Part shown: one piece after another, positions 15,237-24,087 of the stretch
Numbering within the stretch: the stretch's first letter is position 1
How the letters are laid out: every line of letters begins with the position of its first letter
NCBI RefSeq assembly: GCF_946187725.1
Contig: NZ_CAMHSK010000011.1
Span: 1 to 64,000 of the forward strand
Direction of reading: 5' to 3'
Origin: an uncultured Treponema sp.
Lineage (GTDB): Bacteria; Spirochaetota; Spirochaetia; Treponematales; Treponemataceae
Length of the DNA: 64,000 nucleotides
The notes under the pieces: model-generated
What the model was told of the DNA's origin: nothing
Databases searched by the model: none
What the model saw: the letters and a program-made list of their open reading frames with translations, nothing else
Program-made: the position numbers and the translations under genes

Positions 15237-15677
15237 ATGAAATATAAAGTTGCGGTCGCTACAAGCGATGGAAAAACAGTTGACTCTCACTTCGGTCATG
15301 CACAGAGCTTTTTAATTTATGAAGTTGATGAAGAAAGCGGTGCATTCGAAGACATTGAAGAGCGTGATGTTACGTCTGCCTGCTCAGGCGGTGAATGTGG
15401 CGGAAAACCGGCTGAATCGGCGGAGGCAGAAACTGCGGGCTGCGGCGGTCACAACGGAGCAGGAACAGGCTCATCTCCTATGGACGAAATTGCGAAAGCC
15501 CTGAGCGATGTGGATTATGTTCTCGTCGCAAGAATCGGGCCACACGCAATCCGTGCACTGGCGAAATACAATGTAACCGCCTACGACATCGTTCTCCCGA
15601 TAGACGAGGCAATTGCAAAAATCAATGATTTCAGAAGAAAAATAAAAGAAAGAAAACAAAATTATAAAACTAACTAG
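15237..15677 (+). CDS. NifX-like / dinitrogenase iron-molybdenum cofactor biosynthesis protein
   Basis: A 146-residue member of the NifX/NafY/NifB-C-terminal family that binds and carries iron-sulfur cofactor precursors. It begins MKYKVAVATSDGKTVDSHFG, with the family's histidine in SHFGHA. The C-terminal half has YVLVARIGPHAIRALAKYN. Between them lies a Cys/Gly/His-rich insert (CSGGECGGK, AGCGGHNG) that could ligate metal. It is the first gene of the operon with the K- and D-like subunits and probably works with the NifB-like protein at 5166, which lacks this domain. Confidence 0.83.
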   Translation: MKYKVAVATSDGKTVDSHFGHAQSFLIYEVDEESGAFEDIEERDVTSACSGGECGGKPAESAEAETAGCGGHNGAGTGSSPMDEIAKALSDVDYVLVARIGPHAIRALAKYNVTAYDIVLPIDEAIAKINDFRRKIKERKQNYKTN

Positions 15678-15741
15678 ACGCGGATGAACGCTGATAAACG
15701 CTGATAAAAAAATCCGCGTCCATCTGTGTGTATCTGCGTCA
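15674..15741. repeat. Intergenic dispersed-repeat-like palindrome
   Basis: GACGCGGAT (15677-15685) and ATCCGCGTC (15712-15720) flank tandem GATAAACGCT units, followed by CATCTGTGTGTATCTGCGTC. This style of ACGCGGATNAACGCTGAT sequence is a common intergenic repeat in several bacterial genomes; a related element lies at 52695. Confidence 0.55.
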
Positions 15742-15758
15742 AATAAGAGGTATTGAGT

Positions 15759-17087
15759 ATGGCGAAAATTCTTGATCAGCCGCGTTACAAGTGTGCGCTG
15801 GCTGCTATGCAGACTGTTCAGTCGATTCCGGGGGCAATTCCGGTTCTTCATTCGGGACCGGGATGTGCTTCAAAACTGAACGACAACAACGGAACCAGCG
15901 GACGATACAGCCCGAACATCTTCCCTTGTACTTCGATTTCGGAGAAGGAAGTTGTATTCGGTGGTGCTGAAAAATTGCGCTCAACGATTCACAATGCGCT
16001 GCGTGTCATTGACGCTGACTTGTTCGTGGTGCTTTCTGGATGTACGGGTGAGATTATCGGAGACGACATCAAGGAAGTTGCTCAGGAATTTGAGGACGAA
16101 GAAAAGCCTGTAATCTGGGCAAAGACTCCTGGCTTCAAGGGTAACAACTACGTCGGCCATGACTGGATTTTGAAGTCAATCTTCGAGCAGTACCTTAACC
16201 GTCCGGAAATCCGCGATGAGCGTGAAGAAGCCGGCGGAACAATAAAAGGTCTGGTCAACATTTTCGCAGGCCCGCCTCAGCAGGATCCTTACTGGCTCGG
16301 AAACTTGCGTGAAATTGAGAGCCTGATTTCTGCAATCGGACTCAAGCCGAACACAATCTTTGGCTTTGGCCGTGGAATCGAGAATATCAAGAATGCAGCA
16401 CGCGCACAGTTCACAATTTTGATTTCGCCGTGGGTTGGTTTGGAAAGCGCAAAATATCTTGAGACAAAATTCAAGGTTCCGCTTTTGCATTATCCAATCC
16501 TGCCGATTGGAGCGAGCGAGACAACGAAATTCCTTCGGGCTGTGCAGGAGTTCACCGGAGCGGACAAAGATCTGGTTGAAAAGGTAATCACCGAAAAAGA
16601 AGCTGAATTCTACTATTATATCGAGCGATTTGCGGATACTTTGCTTGAAACCCGAATCCTGGGCAAGCGTTTTACGGTTGCAAGCGACAGCCAGTACACC
16701 ATGGCAGTCACAAAATTCCTTGTAAACGACATGGGCTTATTCCCGGAGAAAGTCTTTATCACTGACGATGCGCCGGAAGCTTTCCGCACACAGATTGCCA
16801 ATGAGATTTCAAACCTCAACTACGGAATTCAGGCAGAAGTTCAGTTTACGACAGACGGACACGACATTCACGAGCAGATTAAAAAGACTGACTTTGCGGG
16901 CACTCCGCTGATTATCGGTTCCAACTGGGAGAAAAAGCTTGCCGCTGAAATCGGTGCGCATTATGTGAACGTAAGCTATCCGATGCTTGAAAAGCTCGTA
17001 ATCAACGACCACATCGCAGGCTACTCAGGCGGACTTCATCTGCTTGAGCAGATCTTCTCAGCTGCAATGAGCAAATTGAAACTTTAG
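15759..17087 (+). CDS. Nitrogenase-like component 1, K-type subunit
   Basis: The start is ATG 15759 after AAGAGG (442 residues); the track used an upstream TTG. It belongs to the NifD/K/E/N superfamily. All three P-cluster-type cysteines are present: Cys12 (RYKC), Cys36 (SGPGC) and Cys95 (LSGCTGEIIGDD). The later TPGFKGNNYVGHD motif is typical of NifK/NifN. It is shorter than true NifK (about 520) and lacks its N-terminal extension. With the D-like partner it should form the catalytic component that takes electrons from a NifH-like Fe protein, which is not in the window. The reaction is unknown; context points to sulfur compounds rather than N2. Confidence 0.82.
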   Translation: MAKILDQPRYKCALAAMQTVQSIPGAIPVLHSGPGCASKLNDNNGTSGRYSPNIFPCTSISEKEVVFGGAEKLRSTIHNALRVIDADLFVVLSGCTGEIIGDDIKEVAQEFEDEEKPVIWAKTPGFKGNNYVGHDWILKSIFEQYLNRPEIRDEREEAGGTIKGLVNIFAGPPQQDPYWLGNLREIESLISAIGLKPNTIFGFGRGIENIKNAARAQFTILISPWVGLESAKYLETKFKVPLLHYPILPIGASETTKFLRAVQEFTGADKDLVEKVITEKEAEFYYYIERFADTLLETRILGKRFTVASDSQYTMAVTKFLVNDMGLFPEKVFITDDAPEAFRTQIANEISNLNYGIQAEVQFTTDGHDIHEQIKKTDFAGTPLIIGSNWEKKLAAEIGAHYVNVSYPMLEKLVINDHIAGYSGGLHLLEQIFSAAMSKLKL

Positions 17088-17096
17088 GAGATAACC

Positions 17097-18569
17097 ATGC
17101 CATATAACTTTAAAAACGCAAATCTCGCCGTTCGTGAAAACCGACTCGGCTCAATTACAGGTTTTGTGGGCAACCTTGAAACGCTCGTCTACCGCTCAGA
17201 ATGCGGCTCACTCAAAAACCGCGAGCGATGCTTCTCACAGTCAAGCTCATGTCTTTCGGGCTGTGCCTTGAACGCCCTTGCCGCAATCAGAAACGTGGCC
17301 GTTGTTTACCACGCACCGGCAGGCTGTACCGCAATGGCCTCAAACGACAACGTAAAATTCGGCCAGATTGCAGCCAGAATCAACAAAACCACAAATTCGG
17401 TCTTTGTCTGCACGGACTTGAACGAAAAGGACACGGTTTTCGGTGCGATGAACGACCTTCGAAAAATCGTCGAGCACACTTACAACACATACAAGCCGGA
17501 CGCAATTTTCATCTCGACTTCATGCGTTTCTGGCGTTATCGGTGAGGACGTTGACGGCTTGGCCGACGAAATCAACGAGGAACTTCCGATTCCTGTGATT
17601 CCGGTTCACTGCGAAGGCTTTAAGAGCCGAATCTGGGCAAGTGGTTTTGATATTTCCGACCACGCCGTTTTGCAGGGAATCGTAAAACCGCCGAAAGAAA
17701 AACGTAGAATCATCAACATCAAGAACTTCTACGAGAGCGCACGCCCTCAGATTACAAAGATTTTCAACGAAGTTTTTGACGCTGAGCCGCAGTTTCTTTA
17801 CTGTAACTCGACAATCGAAGAGCTTAGTCATTTGAGCGAGGCTCTGGCAACGGTCTGTATCTGCGGTACTCTGGGAACTTATCTTGGAAACGCTTTGGAA
17901 GAAACTTACGGCGTTCCTTACGTGCGGACAATCAACCATTCTGGAGTCACAGGCTTTGAAACATGGCTCCGTGGAATCGGGGATGCGATTGGCCGCCGCG
18001 AGCAGGTTGAAGCCTACATCAAAAAACAGCGCGAAATTTACATTCCGCAGATTGAAGAAGCAATCAAGCCGCTTCGTGGTCTTCGGGCTGTAATCGGAAT
18101 GGGACCAGGCTTTACTTACGAGATTGCCCGCGTTTTGCAGGAATTCGGCATGACAATCGATTACGCCCTTGCATGGCACTATGATTACAAGTACGACAAC
18201 GGCCAAGTTCCGCCGGCACTGGAGCATCTGCTCAAAAACAGCCCTAAGGACATGAAGGTTGCCGTCGCCGACCAGCAGAACTACGAGGTTTTGAACATCC
18301 TCAACCGCTACAAGCCTGACGTGTACTTTAGCCGACACCCGGGAACTACTGTCTGGGCAATCAAGCAGGGCTATGCCGCAGTCTTCGTTGCCGACGAGTA
18401 CACTGTCTTTGGTTACGAAGGAACTTTGAGCTTTGCAAAACTGATTCGCGACACCGTTACAAACCGCTCGTTCGAGAAAAACCTTGCCGCCCGAATCAAG
18501 CTTCCATACACAAAATGGTGGTACGAGCAGAGCAACGAAAAGTTCATCAACGCGGAGAGCAAGAGGTAG
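17097..18569 (+). CDS. Nitrogenase-like component 1, D-type subunit
   Basis: A 490-residue NifD/E-type protein nine bases after the K-like gene with a GGAG site. P-cluster-type cysteines are Cys56 (LSGCALNAL), Cys77 (APAGC) and Cys143 (STSCVSGVIGED), and IPVHCEGFKSR follows. Cys256 (ICGTLGTYLGNALEETYGVP) aligns with the cofactor-binding Cys275 of NifD. In the region of the cofactor-binding His442, my alignment by eye shows no His (VADEYTVFGYEG), so cofactor ligation differs from MoFe nitrogenase. It probably binds a NifB-derived cluster. The sequence suits a nitrogenase-like reductase acting on another substrate; C-S reduction is my inference from the neighbours. Confidence 0.82.
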   Translation: MPYNFKNANLAVRENRLGSITGFVGNLETLVYRSECGSLKNRERCFSQSSSCLSGCALNALAAIRNVAVVYHAPAGCTAMASNDNVKFGQIAARINKTTNSVFVCTDLNEKDTVFGAMNDLRKIVEHTYNTYKPDAIFISTSCVSGVIGEDVDGLADEINEELPIPVIPVHCEGFKSRIWASGFDISDHAVLQGIVKPPKEKRRIINIKNFYESARPQITKIFNEVFDAEPQFLYCNSTIEELSHLSEALATVCICGTLGTYLGNALEETYGVPYVRTINHSGVTGFETWLRGIGDAIGRREQVEAYIKKQREIYIPQIEEAIKPLRGLRAVIGMGPGFTYEIARVLQEFGMTIDYALAWHYDYKYDNGQVPPALEHLLKNSPKDMKVAVADQQNYEVLNILNRYKPDVYFSRHPGTTVWAIKQGYAAVFVADEYTVFGYEGTLSFAKLIRDTVTNRSFEKNLAARIKLPYTKWWYEQSNEKFINAESKR

Positions 18570-18734
18570 TGAGCAGGTAGCAGTGAGCAGTTTTCAGTGG
18601 ACGTTACCCGCCTTTGACGGGTCGGGCTTTTCGTGAGCACTCTCGTTGTCGTGCTCATTTGGGTTCCGCTATCGCTCTATTGCTCACTGCGTTTCGCAAC
18701 GGCTATCGCCGCCACTACAATCCCTAACGCTTGG
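18570..18734. other. Convergent intergenic region with hairpins and GTGAGCAGT-type repeats
   Basis: It holds AGCAGGTAGCAGTGAGCAGT (related to the repeats inside the gene at 38127), a hairpin ACCCG...CGGGT followed by CGGGCTTTT that may terminate the D/K operon, and GAGCAC...GTGCTC. No gene is seen. Confidence 0.5.
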
Positions 18735-21686
18735 CTATTTTGCTAATTTTTCGTAAAGCTTAAATAATTCTCCGACTATTTCCGATTCTGTGATGTCAGG
18801 GGGAAATCCGTAGGCCGCTATTACAGCCTTGTCGTTGGCTTGGTGGGCTTTTCGCAATTCTTGGGGCATGAAAGTCTCATCGTATAAATCTGCGAGCGTA
18901 CTGTCGGGGAAGTTTGCGCGGGTATCCAAAATTGCCTGTGCGGTTTGTTCGATTTTTGCTTTCTGCTCGGCTGTTGGATTGCACCAAACAAAATTGTTGT
19001 AGACAATATCATTTGAGTAACGATAATCGCTTTTCAATCTTCCGCAAACTACACGCATCCATGCGTTATGAATAGAACTTGTAAGTATACCAAATTCATA
19101 TAAACTTGCATTTGGAACAATTTGTACAGCATCACTTGCAATTATATCGGATGAAACATACCCTATTGGAATATAACTACGTTTTTCTGACGAGACTCGA
19201 GGAATCAAGAGATAATTTCCACTTTCGGGCTGACGGTTCTCGGTAAACAGATATGGATATGCGGCCCAATTCTGAGTTGATTCTTTGGAACTTGAAAGCC
19301 GCATTTCTTTTACAGCGGCTACTCTTTGTGCTACAAGTGACATTTTGCGTAATTCGGCAGGACTTGCATTTACGAGCCATAGGCAATATCGTTTTTTCCC
19401 ATTTATGAATTCTTCTGCTCCTAAAAACTCTCGGATAAATTTTTTTGCAGCAGGTTCCTTTTTTATGAATTCGTCGTATTCTTCCGCTTCAATTATAAGA
19501 TTGCCACCATCTGTAGGCTGGCTTCCTTTGTTAATTTTAGAAACTTTGCAAAGCGGATTCTTTCTTTTTTCAACAAAAACATTCGGTGCATCAATTAAGT
19601 AAGGAGAGATATTACTTGCTATAGTCTTATTTCCATTCTCATCGAAGATAATTTTTTCCTTTTGATTGCTGTTTTTGTCACTGAATCCAAGAATTACACA
19701 ATGAACATGAGCTTTTTGAGAGCTTTCAGAATCCCAAACAAATGTTTTATATGCAAAATCAAATTGAATATTGTTTTCCTCAAAAAGTGGCTTCCATACT
19801 TCTGCGACTTGCTCACCTTGAATAATCGAGTTTGTAGAAACAAAAGCGCATTTTGTCTGACTTCCATGAATAAGTCTGCTTGCTTTAATATACCACCCGA
19901 CAACATAATCGATATTTTTCCCAATGTTTTTTACAACAAGTGCCAAGTCTTTCTTTTGCTGTTCAGATTGGAATGCATATCCAACAAAAGGGGGATTCCC
20001 GATGATGTAATCATAAACAATAGGCTTTGAAATTGATTTTGTATGGTCTATTTTGAACTCGACTTCTTTTGCAACTACATTAAGTTCTTTAAAATACTTC
20101 TGTGATAAGGCAGATTCTTCAATTTCTGAATCATGGATTTCAATCGTTGCCCCAGATAAATCTTTGTAAATGTTGAGCTTTTCGGCATAAAGAGCGTTAA
20201 GTTTCTGATTCTGCGAAAGTGTCGCCCAGTCAAGCTGCAGTGCGTTTCCTTCAATGATATTAGCACCTGTTTTGAGTGGTAGAAAATCAATTGTCTGACT
20301 CAAAATTGCCTCGGTTTCTGCAACCATCTGGCTTTCCGCAATCCACAAGGCGGTTTTTGCGACTGTTACGGCAAAATCGTTTATTTCAATTCCATAGAAC
20401 TGGTTGATGTGAACTTTGATAAATTCATCGAATCCTAATTTTTTGTGGCCTTCGTTAAGGATTGAAAGAACTTTGTTTTCAAGCCGTCGGAGCGAAAGAT
20501 ATGTTTCTGTCAAAAAGTTTCCGGAGCCACATGCTGGGTCAAGAAATTTGAGTGAGCCGAGTTTTTCTTGAAAATCATAAAGTTTATCGATTTTTTGCTT
20601 GGCCGCTTTTGTCGCGCAAATCTGTTCAAACTCAGAATTTAACTCGTCCATAAAGAGCGGGTCGATTACCTTGTGAATGTTCTGAATCGAAGTGTAGTGC
20701 ATTCCGCCCTTTCGGCGTGTGTCTGGATTCAATGTACTTTCAAAAACTGCACCAAAAATTGTTGGGGAAATCTCTGACCAGTTGAACGGAGCGCAGTGAT
20801 TTACGATAACATCGACAATCTCTTGTGTGAAATTTGGAATTTCAATCTTTTCATCTCGGAATAATCCGCCGTTCACATAGGGGAAAGGCTTTAGTTTGAG
20901 GTCGTATTTGTCTCGGTCTGAAAGTTTTGTATCGAGACTCTTGAAAAGCTTGATGATTCCGTCACGCAGATTTTCAATGGCAAATGATTTTATATAATCT
21001 TCAAAAGAACTTTTGGTTTCAAAAAGCCCCGCATCTTCGGCATAAAGGCAAAAAACGATTCTGACGCAGAGAATGTTGAGTGAACGAAGACTGTTTTCTT
21101 CTGGTTCAATGTACTCTTTGTATAAAGCATCGTAAAGTTTTCCTACAAGTTCTCCAGCTTTTAAAGAAATTTCTTCTTCACGACGGATATTCTCGTTTTT
21201 TGTGTCCGAAAGAAATTGCAGACGATAAAAATCTTTTTCCAAGTCTTTCAAGAAAATCTGCTCTGGCTCGCCGCTTGGATTTTCCATGTCATACACAAGA
21301 AATTCATCAAAATTGCAAGTAACAATCCACTTTGGATGCTGGCTCAAAGGCAAGTCTGCAACATATTTTTTTGCCTGTTGGTATGGAGTGAGAAAAGATC
21401 CATCGCTCTGCTTGATAGGTTCACGCAAGTCCTTGTGGCTTGACTTTTGCTCAATCATAACTCGGGTGGAAGGAATATAGGCATCGATAAAATTCGTGAT
21501 TGTTTTGTTCTGAATCTTGTCTTTTACCTGCTCTTCAAAGAAGATGAAATTCGCAATGTCTGCCACACCGAACACGCAAGTCAGAAGGTCAATCCAAAAT
21601 TTCTGGGATTCGCCTTTTTCGTAGCCGTGTCCAAGCCAGTTTTCCGCGAACTTTTTAGCATTCTTTGTTTGTTCTGCCCTTGTCAT
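18735..21686 (-). CDS. MmeI-like type II restriction-modification enzyme (nuclease plus N6-adenine methylase)
   Basis: A 983-residue single-chain enzyme. The N-terminal nuclease has a PD-(D/E)xK pattern (Asp68, then IEQKSSH with Glu79 and Lys81). A helical spacer follows. The methylase domain contains motif I LDPACGSGNFL (about 384) and motif IV NPPFVGY (about 564), typical of N6-adenine methylation. The C-terminal part should hold the target-recognition region. MmeI-type enzymes modify one strand and cut about 20 bases away. No separate specificity or restriction gene is nearby, as expected. TATAAT lies six bases before ATG with no ribosome site, so it may be leaderless. Recognition sequence unknown. 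Confidence 0.88.
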   Translation of the reverse strand: MTRAEQTKNAKKFAENWLGHGYEKGESQKFWIDLLTCVFGVADIANFIFFEEQVKDKIQNKTITNFIDAYIPSTRVMIEQKSSHKDLREPIKQSDGSFLTPYQQAKKYVADLPLSQHPKWIVTCNFDEFLVYDMENPSGEPEQIFLKDLEKDFYRLQFLSDTKNENIRREEEISLKAGELVGKLYDALYKEYIEPEENSLRSLNILCVRIVFCLYAEDAGLFETKSSFEDYIKSFAIENLRDGIIKLFKSLDTKLSDRDKYDLKLKPFPYVNGGLFRDEKIEIPNFTQEIVDVIVNHCAPFNWSEISPTIFGAVFESTLNPDTRRKGGMHYTSIQNIHKVIDPLFMDELNSEFEQICATKAAKQKIDKLYDFQEKLGSLKFLDPACGSGNFLTETYLSLRRLENKVLSILNEGHKKLGFDEFIKVHINQFYGIEINDFAVTVAKTALWIAESQMVAETEAILSQTIDFLPLKTGANIIEGNALQLDWATLSQNQKLNALYAEKLNIYKDLSGATIEIHDSEIEESALSQKYFKELNVVAKEVEFKIDHTKSISKPIVYDYIIGNPPFVGYAFQSEQQKKDLALVVKNIGKNIDYVVGWYIKASRLIHGSQTKCAFVSTNSIIQGEQVAEVWKPLFEENNIQFDFAYKTFVWDSESSQKAHVHCVILGFSDKNSNQKEKIIFDENGNKTIASNISPYLIDAPNVFVEKRKNPLCKVSKINKGSQPTDGGNLIIEAEEYDEFIKKEPAAKKFIREFLGAEEFINGKKRYCLWLVNASPAELRKMSLVAQRVAAVKEMRLSSSKESTQNWAAYPYLFTENRQPESGNYLLIPRVSSEKRSYIPIGYVSSDIIASDAVQIVPNASLYEFGILTSSIHNAWMRVVCGRLKSDYRYSNDIVYNNFVWCNPTAEQKAKIEQTAQAILDTRANFPDSTLADLYDETFMPQELRKAHQANDKAVIAAYGFPPDITESEIVGELFKLYEKLAK

Positions 21687-21743
21687 ACTTTGATTATATC
21701 AGACAATGGGAACTTTGTATAAGGAAATGTTTTTATCCTATTT

Positions 21744-21798
21744 ATCTATTGACTTAGTAGGTAATAATCGCTATTATATACCTACCTTACAACTAGGT
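21744..21798 (+). promoter_or_regulatory. Promoter of the ABC-transporter/cysteine operon with two Rrf2-type operators
   Basis: TTGACT (21749-21754), 17 bases, TATTAT (21772-21777). Operator 1 (21744-21762) reads ATCTA-N9-TAGGT over the -35 box. Operator 2 (21780-21798) reads ACCTA-N9-TAGGT exactly. Spacing is 36 bases, identical to nifB and the LanC promoter. Confidence 0.78.
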
Positions 21799-21814
21799 AT
21801 TAAAAGAGGTACGA

Positions 21815-22774
21815 ATGCTTAATTTAAAAAATGTTCTATATCGTGCTTTACCTGTACTTGGCGTGCTTTTTGCACTTTTGGTGCAGAGTGTTTTTCCTGA
21901 TAGTCCGCTTCACCCGGCTTCAACGAAACATTATTACAACTTTCTTCTATATATATTGCTTTCGGTCACGGTTGTGTTGTTTGCGCTTTCTTTTTTCATC
22001 AAAAGGATTCATGACTCGCTTTCTGAAAAGGGAGCTTTTTTCGCTGGAAGCGGCATTCTGATTGCGATTTTGAATCTTGTGACCGCAAAATTGGCCTTGC
22101 TTCCGGTGATTTTCTTTCCGAGCTATGACAACATTCTGGCGGTATTCGTAGAACAAACTTCCCTGCTTTTGAAGTGCATTGGCTTTTCGTTCAGACTTTT
22201 GATTCTGGGCGTAATTTGGGGCGTAATTACAGGATTTATCACGGGCGTTTTTCTTGGCTTTTCAAAAAAGGTCTACTACTGGATTAATCCGTACATAAAG
22301 CTGATTGGTCCGATTCCTGCTACGGCATGGATTCCGCTCGTGCTGACCACTTTTCCGACGCCACTTGGGGCAAGCATTTTCATCATCGCGCTTGCGGTTT
22401 GGTTCCCGGTTCAGCTGATGACAAGCTCCGGAATACAGAATACAAGCAAGGTTTATTTTGAAGTGAGCAAGACGCTTGGAGCGGGAACCTTTTATCAGGT
22501 GTTCAAAGTCGCAGTTCCGGCCGCCCTTCCGAACATCTTTCAGGGCGTTTTCAACGGAATCTGTGCGGCATTCATCGCGCTCATGACGGCAGAAATGTTC
22601 GGTGCAAAATACGGAATCGGCTGGTACATAAGCTATCAGAAAGCGATGATGCTCTATTCAGGTGTCTACGCCGGTCTGATTATGATTGCGGTCTTCTGTA
22701 CAGTAATCATCACCGCCCTATTCAAAGTGCGAACCCGCCTATTAAGCTGGCAGAAAGGACTTATCAAATGGTAA
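21815..22774 (+). CDS. ABC transporter permease, NitT/TauT (sulfonate/taurine) type
   Basis: A 319-residue membrane protein with about eight hydrophobic segments, longer than TauC/SsuC (about 260) because of extra N-terminal helices. The permease signature region reads SKTLGAGTFYQVFKVAVPAA, matching the EAA loop that contacts the ATPase. AGAGG precedes the ATG. It is first in an operon with the binding protein (26 bases downstream) and probably works with the ATPase at 27003. The substrate is likely a sulfur-containing organic acid such as a sulfonate, judged from the regulon and cysteine genes. Confidence 0.85.
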   Translation: MLNLKNVLYRALPVLGVLFALLVQSVFPDSPLHPASTKHYYNFLLYILLSVTVVLFALSFFIKRIHDSLSEKGAFFAGSGILIAILNLVTAKLALLPVIFFPSYDNILAVFVEQTSLLLKCIGFSFRLLILGVIWGVITGFITGVFLGFSKKVYYWINPYIKLIGPIPATAWIPLVLTTFPTPLGASIFIIALAVWFPVQLMTSSGIQNTSKVYFEVSKTLGAGTFYQVFKVAVPAALPNIFQGVFNGICAAFIALMTAEMFGAKYGIGWYISYQKAMMLYSGVYAGLIMIAVFCTVIITALFKVRTRLLSWQKGLIKW

Positions 22775-22799
22775 AAATACAAAAAAAACGGAGGTAAAA

Positions 22800-23882
22800 A
22801 TGAAAAAAGTTTTTACAGCAATTGTCTTTGCAGCTATCGTATTTACTGGCTGTGAAAAGAAATCGTCGTCTCAGAAGGTCGTACGAATCAACTTCCAAAC
22901 AGGCACTCTCTGTGCGGCTCCTGTTCATGTCGCAATGAAAATGGGGCTTTTTGATGAGGAACTTGCCGCAATCGGGCAGAAAGCGGAATATGTTCAGGTC
23001 GTTGAAGGCGGAGCAACTCTTGCAGAAATGATTGCTTCGGGCAAAGTCGATGCAGGATATGGCTTGTATGCGACCCAGCTTCAGGCAATGGAAAACGGTC
23101 TTCCAATCTCCTACACTTCGGGAATTCATGTCGGCTGTACGAAATATTATGTCCGTGCAGACTCAAACATTTATTCTGCAAAAGACTTGCGCGGAAAGAA
23201 AATCGGTGTTCCAGGCCTTGCTGATTCGAGCGTCATGAACCTCAAACGAAAACTCATGGATGAAGGAATCGGAGTTACTGCTGATAACAACGAAGTCGAA
23301 TTTCTGGCTTATGCTTCATCTGACCTTGCAATCGCTTTGAATAACGGTGCGGTTGATGTAATCGGTGCGCACGATCCAGTCGCAACAAAAGGCGAACGAG
23401 CTTACAAATTCCGAAAAATTCTTGATACGGGAATTGATGAAAAATTCGTAAACGAGTATTGCTGCCAGCAGTTCGTAACGCACAAACTCTTAAAGGAAAA
23501 TCCCGAAGGAGCAGCCGCTGTAACACGGGCTTTGCAGAAAGCAAGTGCCTTTGTCGAAGCAGAACCAAGAATTGCGGCACAGCTTCAGATTGAAAACAAT
23601 CTCGTTGCTGGAGACCTGGATTTCAATGCAGAACTTCTCGACGAGCTAAACTTCATCCCAAGCCGCTCATTGGGCAAAAAGACCTTTGATTCTGCGGCGC
23701 GACAGCTTCAGGAAGCAGGAATCCTTAAAAAGACAACGGACATCGAAAAGTTTATTGCACAAGGATATATCGAGCTTTTTGGAGTTCCAGACGGCTATTC
23801 GTATGATTCAGCAACACAAACTTATAAAGAGATCAACGGAACAAGAACTAGTTTCAATTTAAAAAAATATCGGAGAAAATAA
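22800..23882 (+). CDS. ABC transporter substrate-binding lipoprotein, SsuA/NMT1 type
   Basis: A 360-residue lipoprotein with signal MKKVFTAIVFAAIVFTGC. The binding domain is of the SsuA/TauA/ThiY type: TGTLCAAPVHVAMKMGLFDE, VVEGGATLAEMIASGKVDAG and KDLRGKKIGVPG. It captures ligand outside the membrane and passes it to the permease at 21815. An unusual cysteine pair (EYCCQQF) is present. Ligand probably a sulfonate, organosulfur compound or related anion. GGAGG lies just before the ATG. Confidence 0.86.
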   Translation: MKKVFTAIVFAAIVFTGCEKKSSSQKVVRINFQTGTLCAAPVHVAMKMGLFDEELAAIGQKAEYVQVVEGGATLAEMIASGKVDAGYGLYATQLQAMENGLPISYTSGIHVGCTKYYVRADSNIYSAKDLRGKKIGVPGLADSSVMNLKRKLMDEGIGVTADNNEVEFLAYASSDLAIALNNGAVDVIGAHDPVATKGERAYKFRKILDTGIDEKFVNEYCCQQFVTHKLLKENPEGAAAVTRALQKASAFVEAEPRIAAQLQIENNLVAGDLDFNAELLDELNFIPSRSLGKKTFDSAARQLQEAGILKKTTDIEKFIAQGYIELFGVPDGYSYDSATQTYKEINGTRTSFNLKKYRRK

Positions 23883-23883
23883 A

Positions 23884-24087
23884 ATGAAAAAGCTAAATCT
23901 TATTCTGGCATCAGTAAGTGCACTTTTTGGACTGCTCGTAGCACTGGCCCCATACACCTTCGCAAAGGTCTGTTCAATGCCAAAAATGCACTGCCACGCA
24001 GTAACCGCACCGACTGAATTTGTCCTTGGAATCTTGATTTTCGCATTTTCTGCCTTTCAGGCGGCACTTCTATGGAAAAAACGCTGA
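23884..24087 (+). CDS. DUF4418-like small membrane protein
   Basis: A 67-residue protein with two membrane helices flanking a Cys/Met/His segment (KVCSMPKMHCHAVT). It resembles the DUF4418 family, which has a conserved MxCH-type motif. It starts one base after the binding protein stop and overlaps the FtsX-like gene by 16 bases, so it is translated with them. The Cys/Met/His segment could bind a metal, but function is unknown. Confidence 0.68.
   Translation: MKKLNLILASVSALFGLLVALAPYTFAKVCSMPKMHCHAVTAPTEFVLGILIFAFSAFQAALLWKKR

Noticed and set aside
17520-18338. Minus-strand 272-residue ORF over the D-like gene
   Set aside because: It is a long shadow caused by codon bias in the real gene; no start site or domain.
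15237-18569. True N2-fixing nitrogenase operon
   Set aside because: No nifH, nifE or nifN is present, the D-like protein lacks the His ligand by my alignment, and regulation is shared with cysteine and organosulfur genes.
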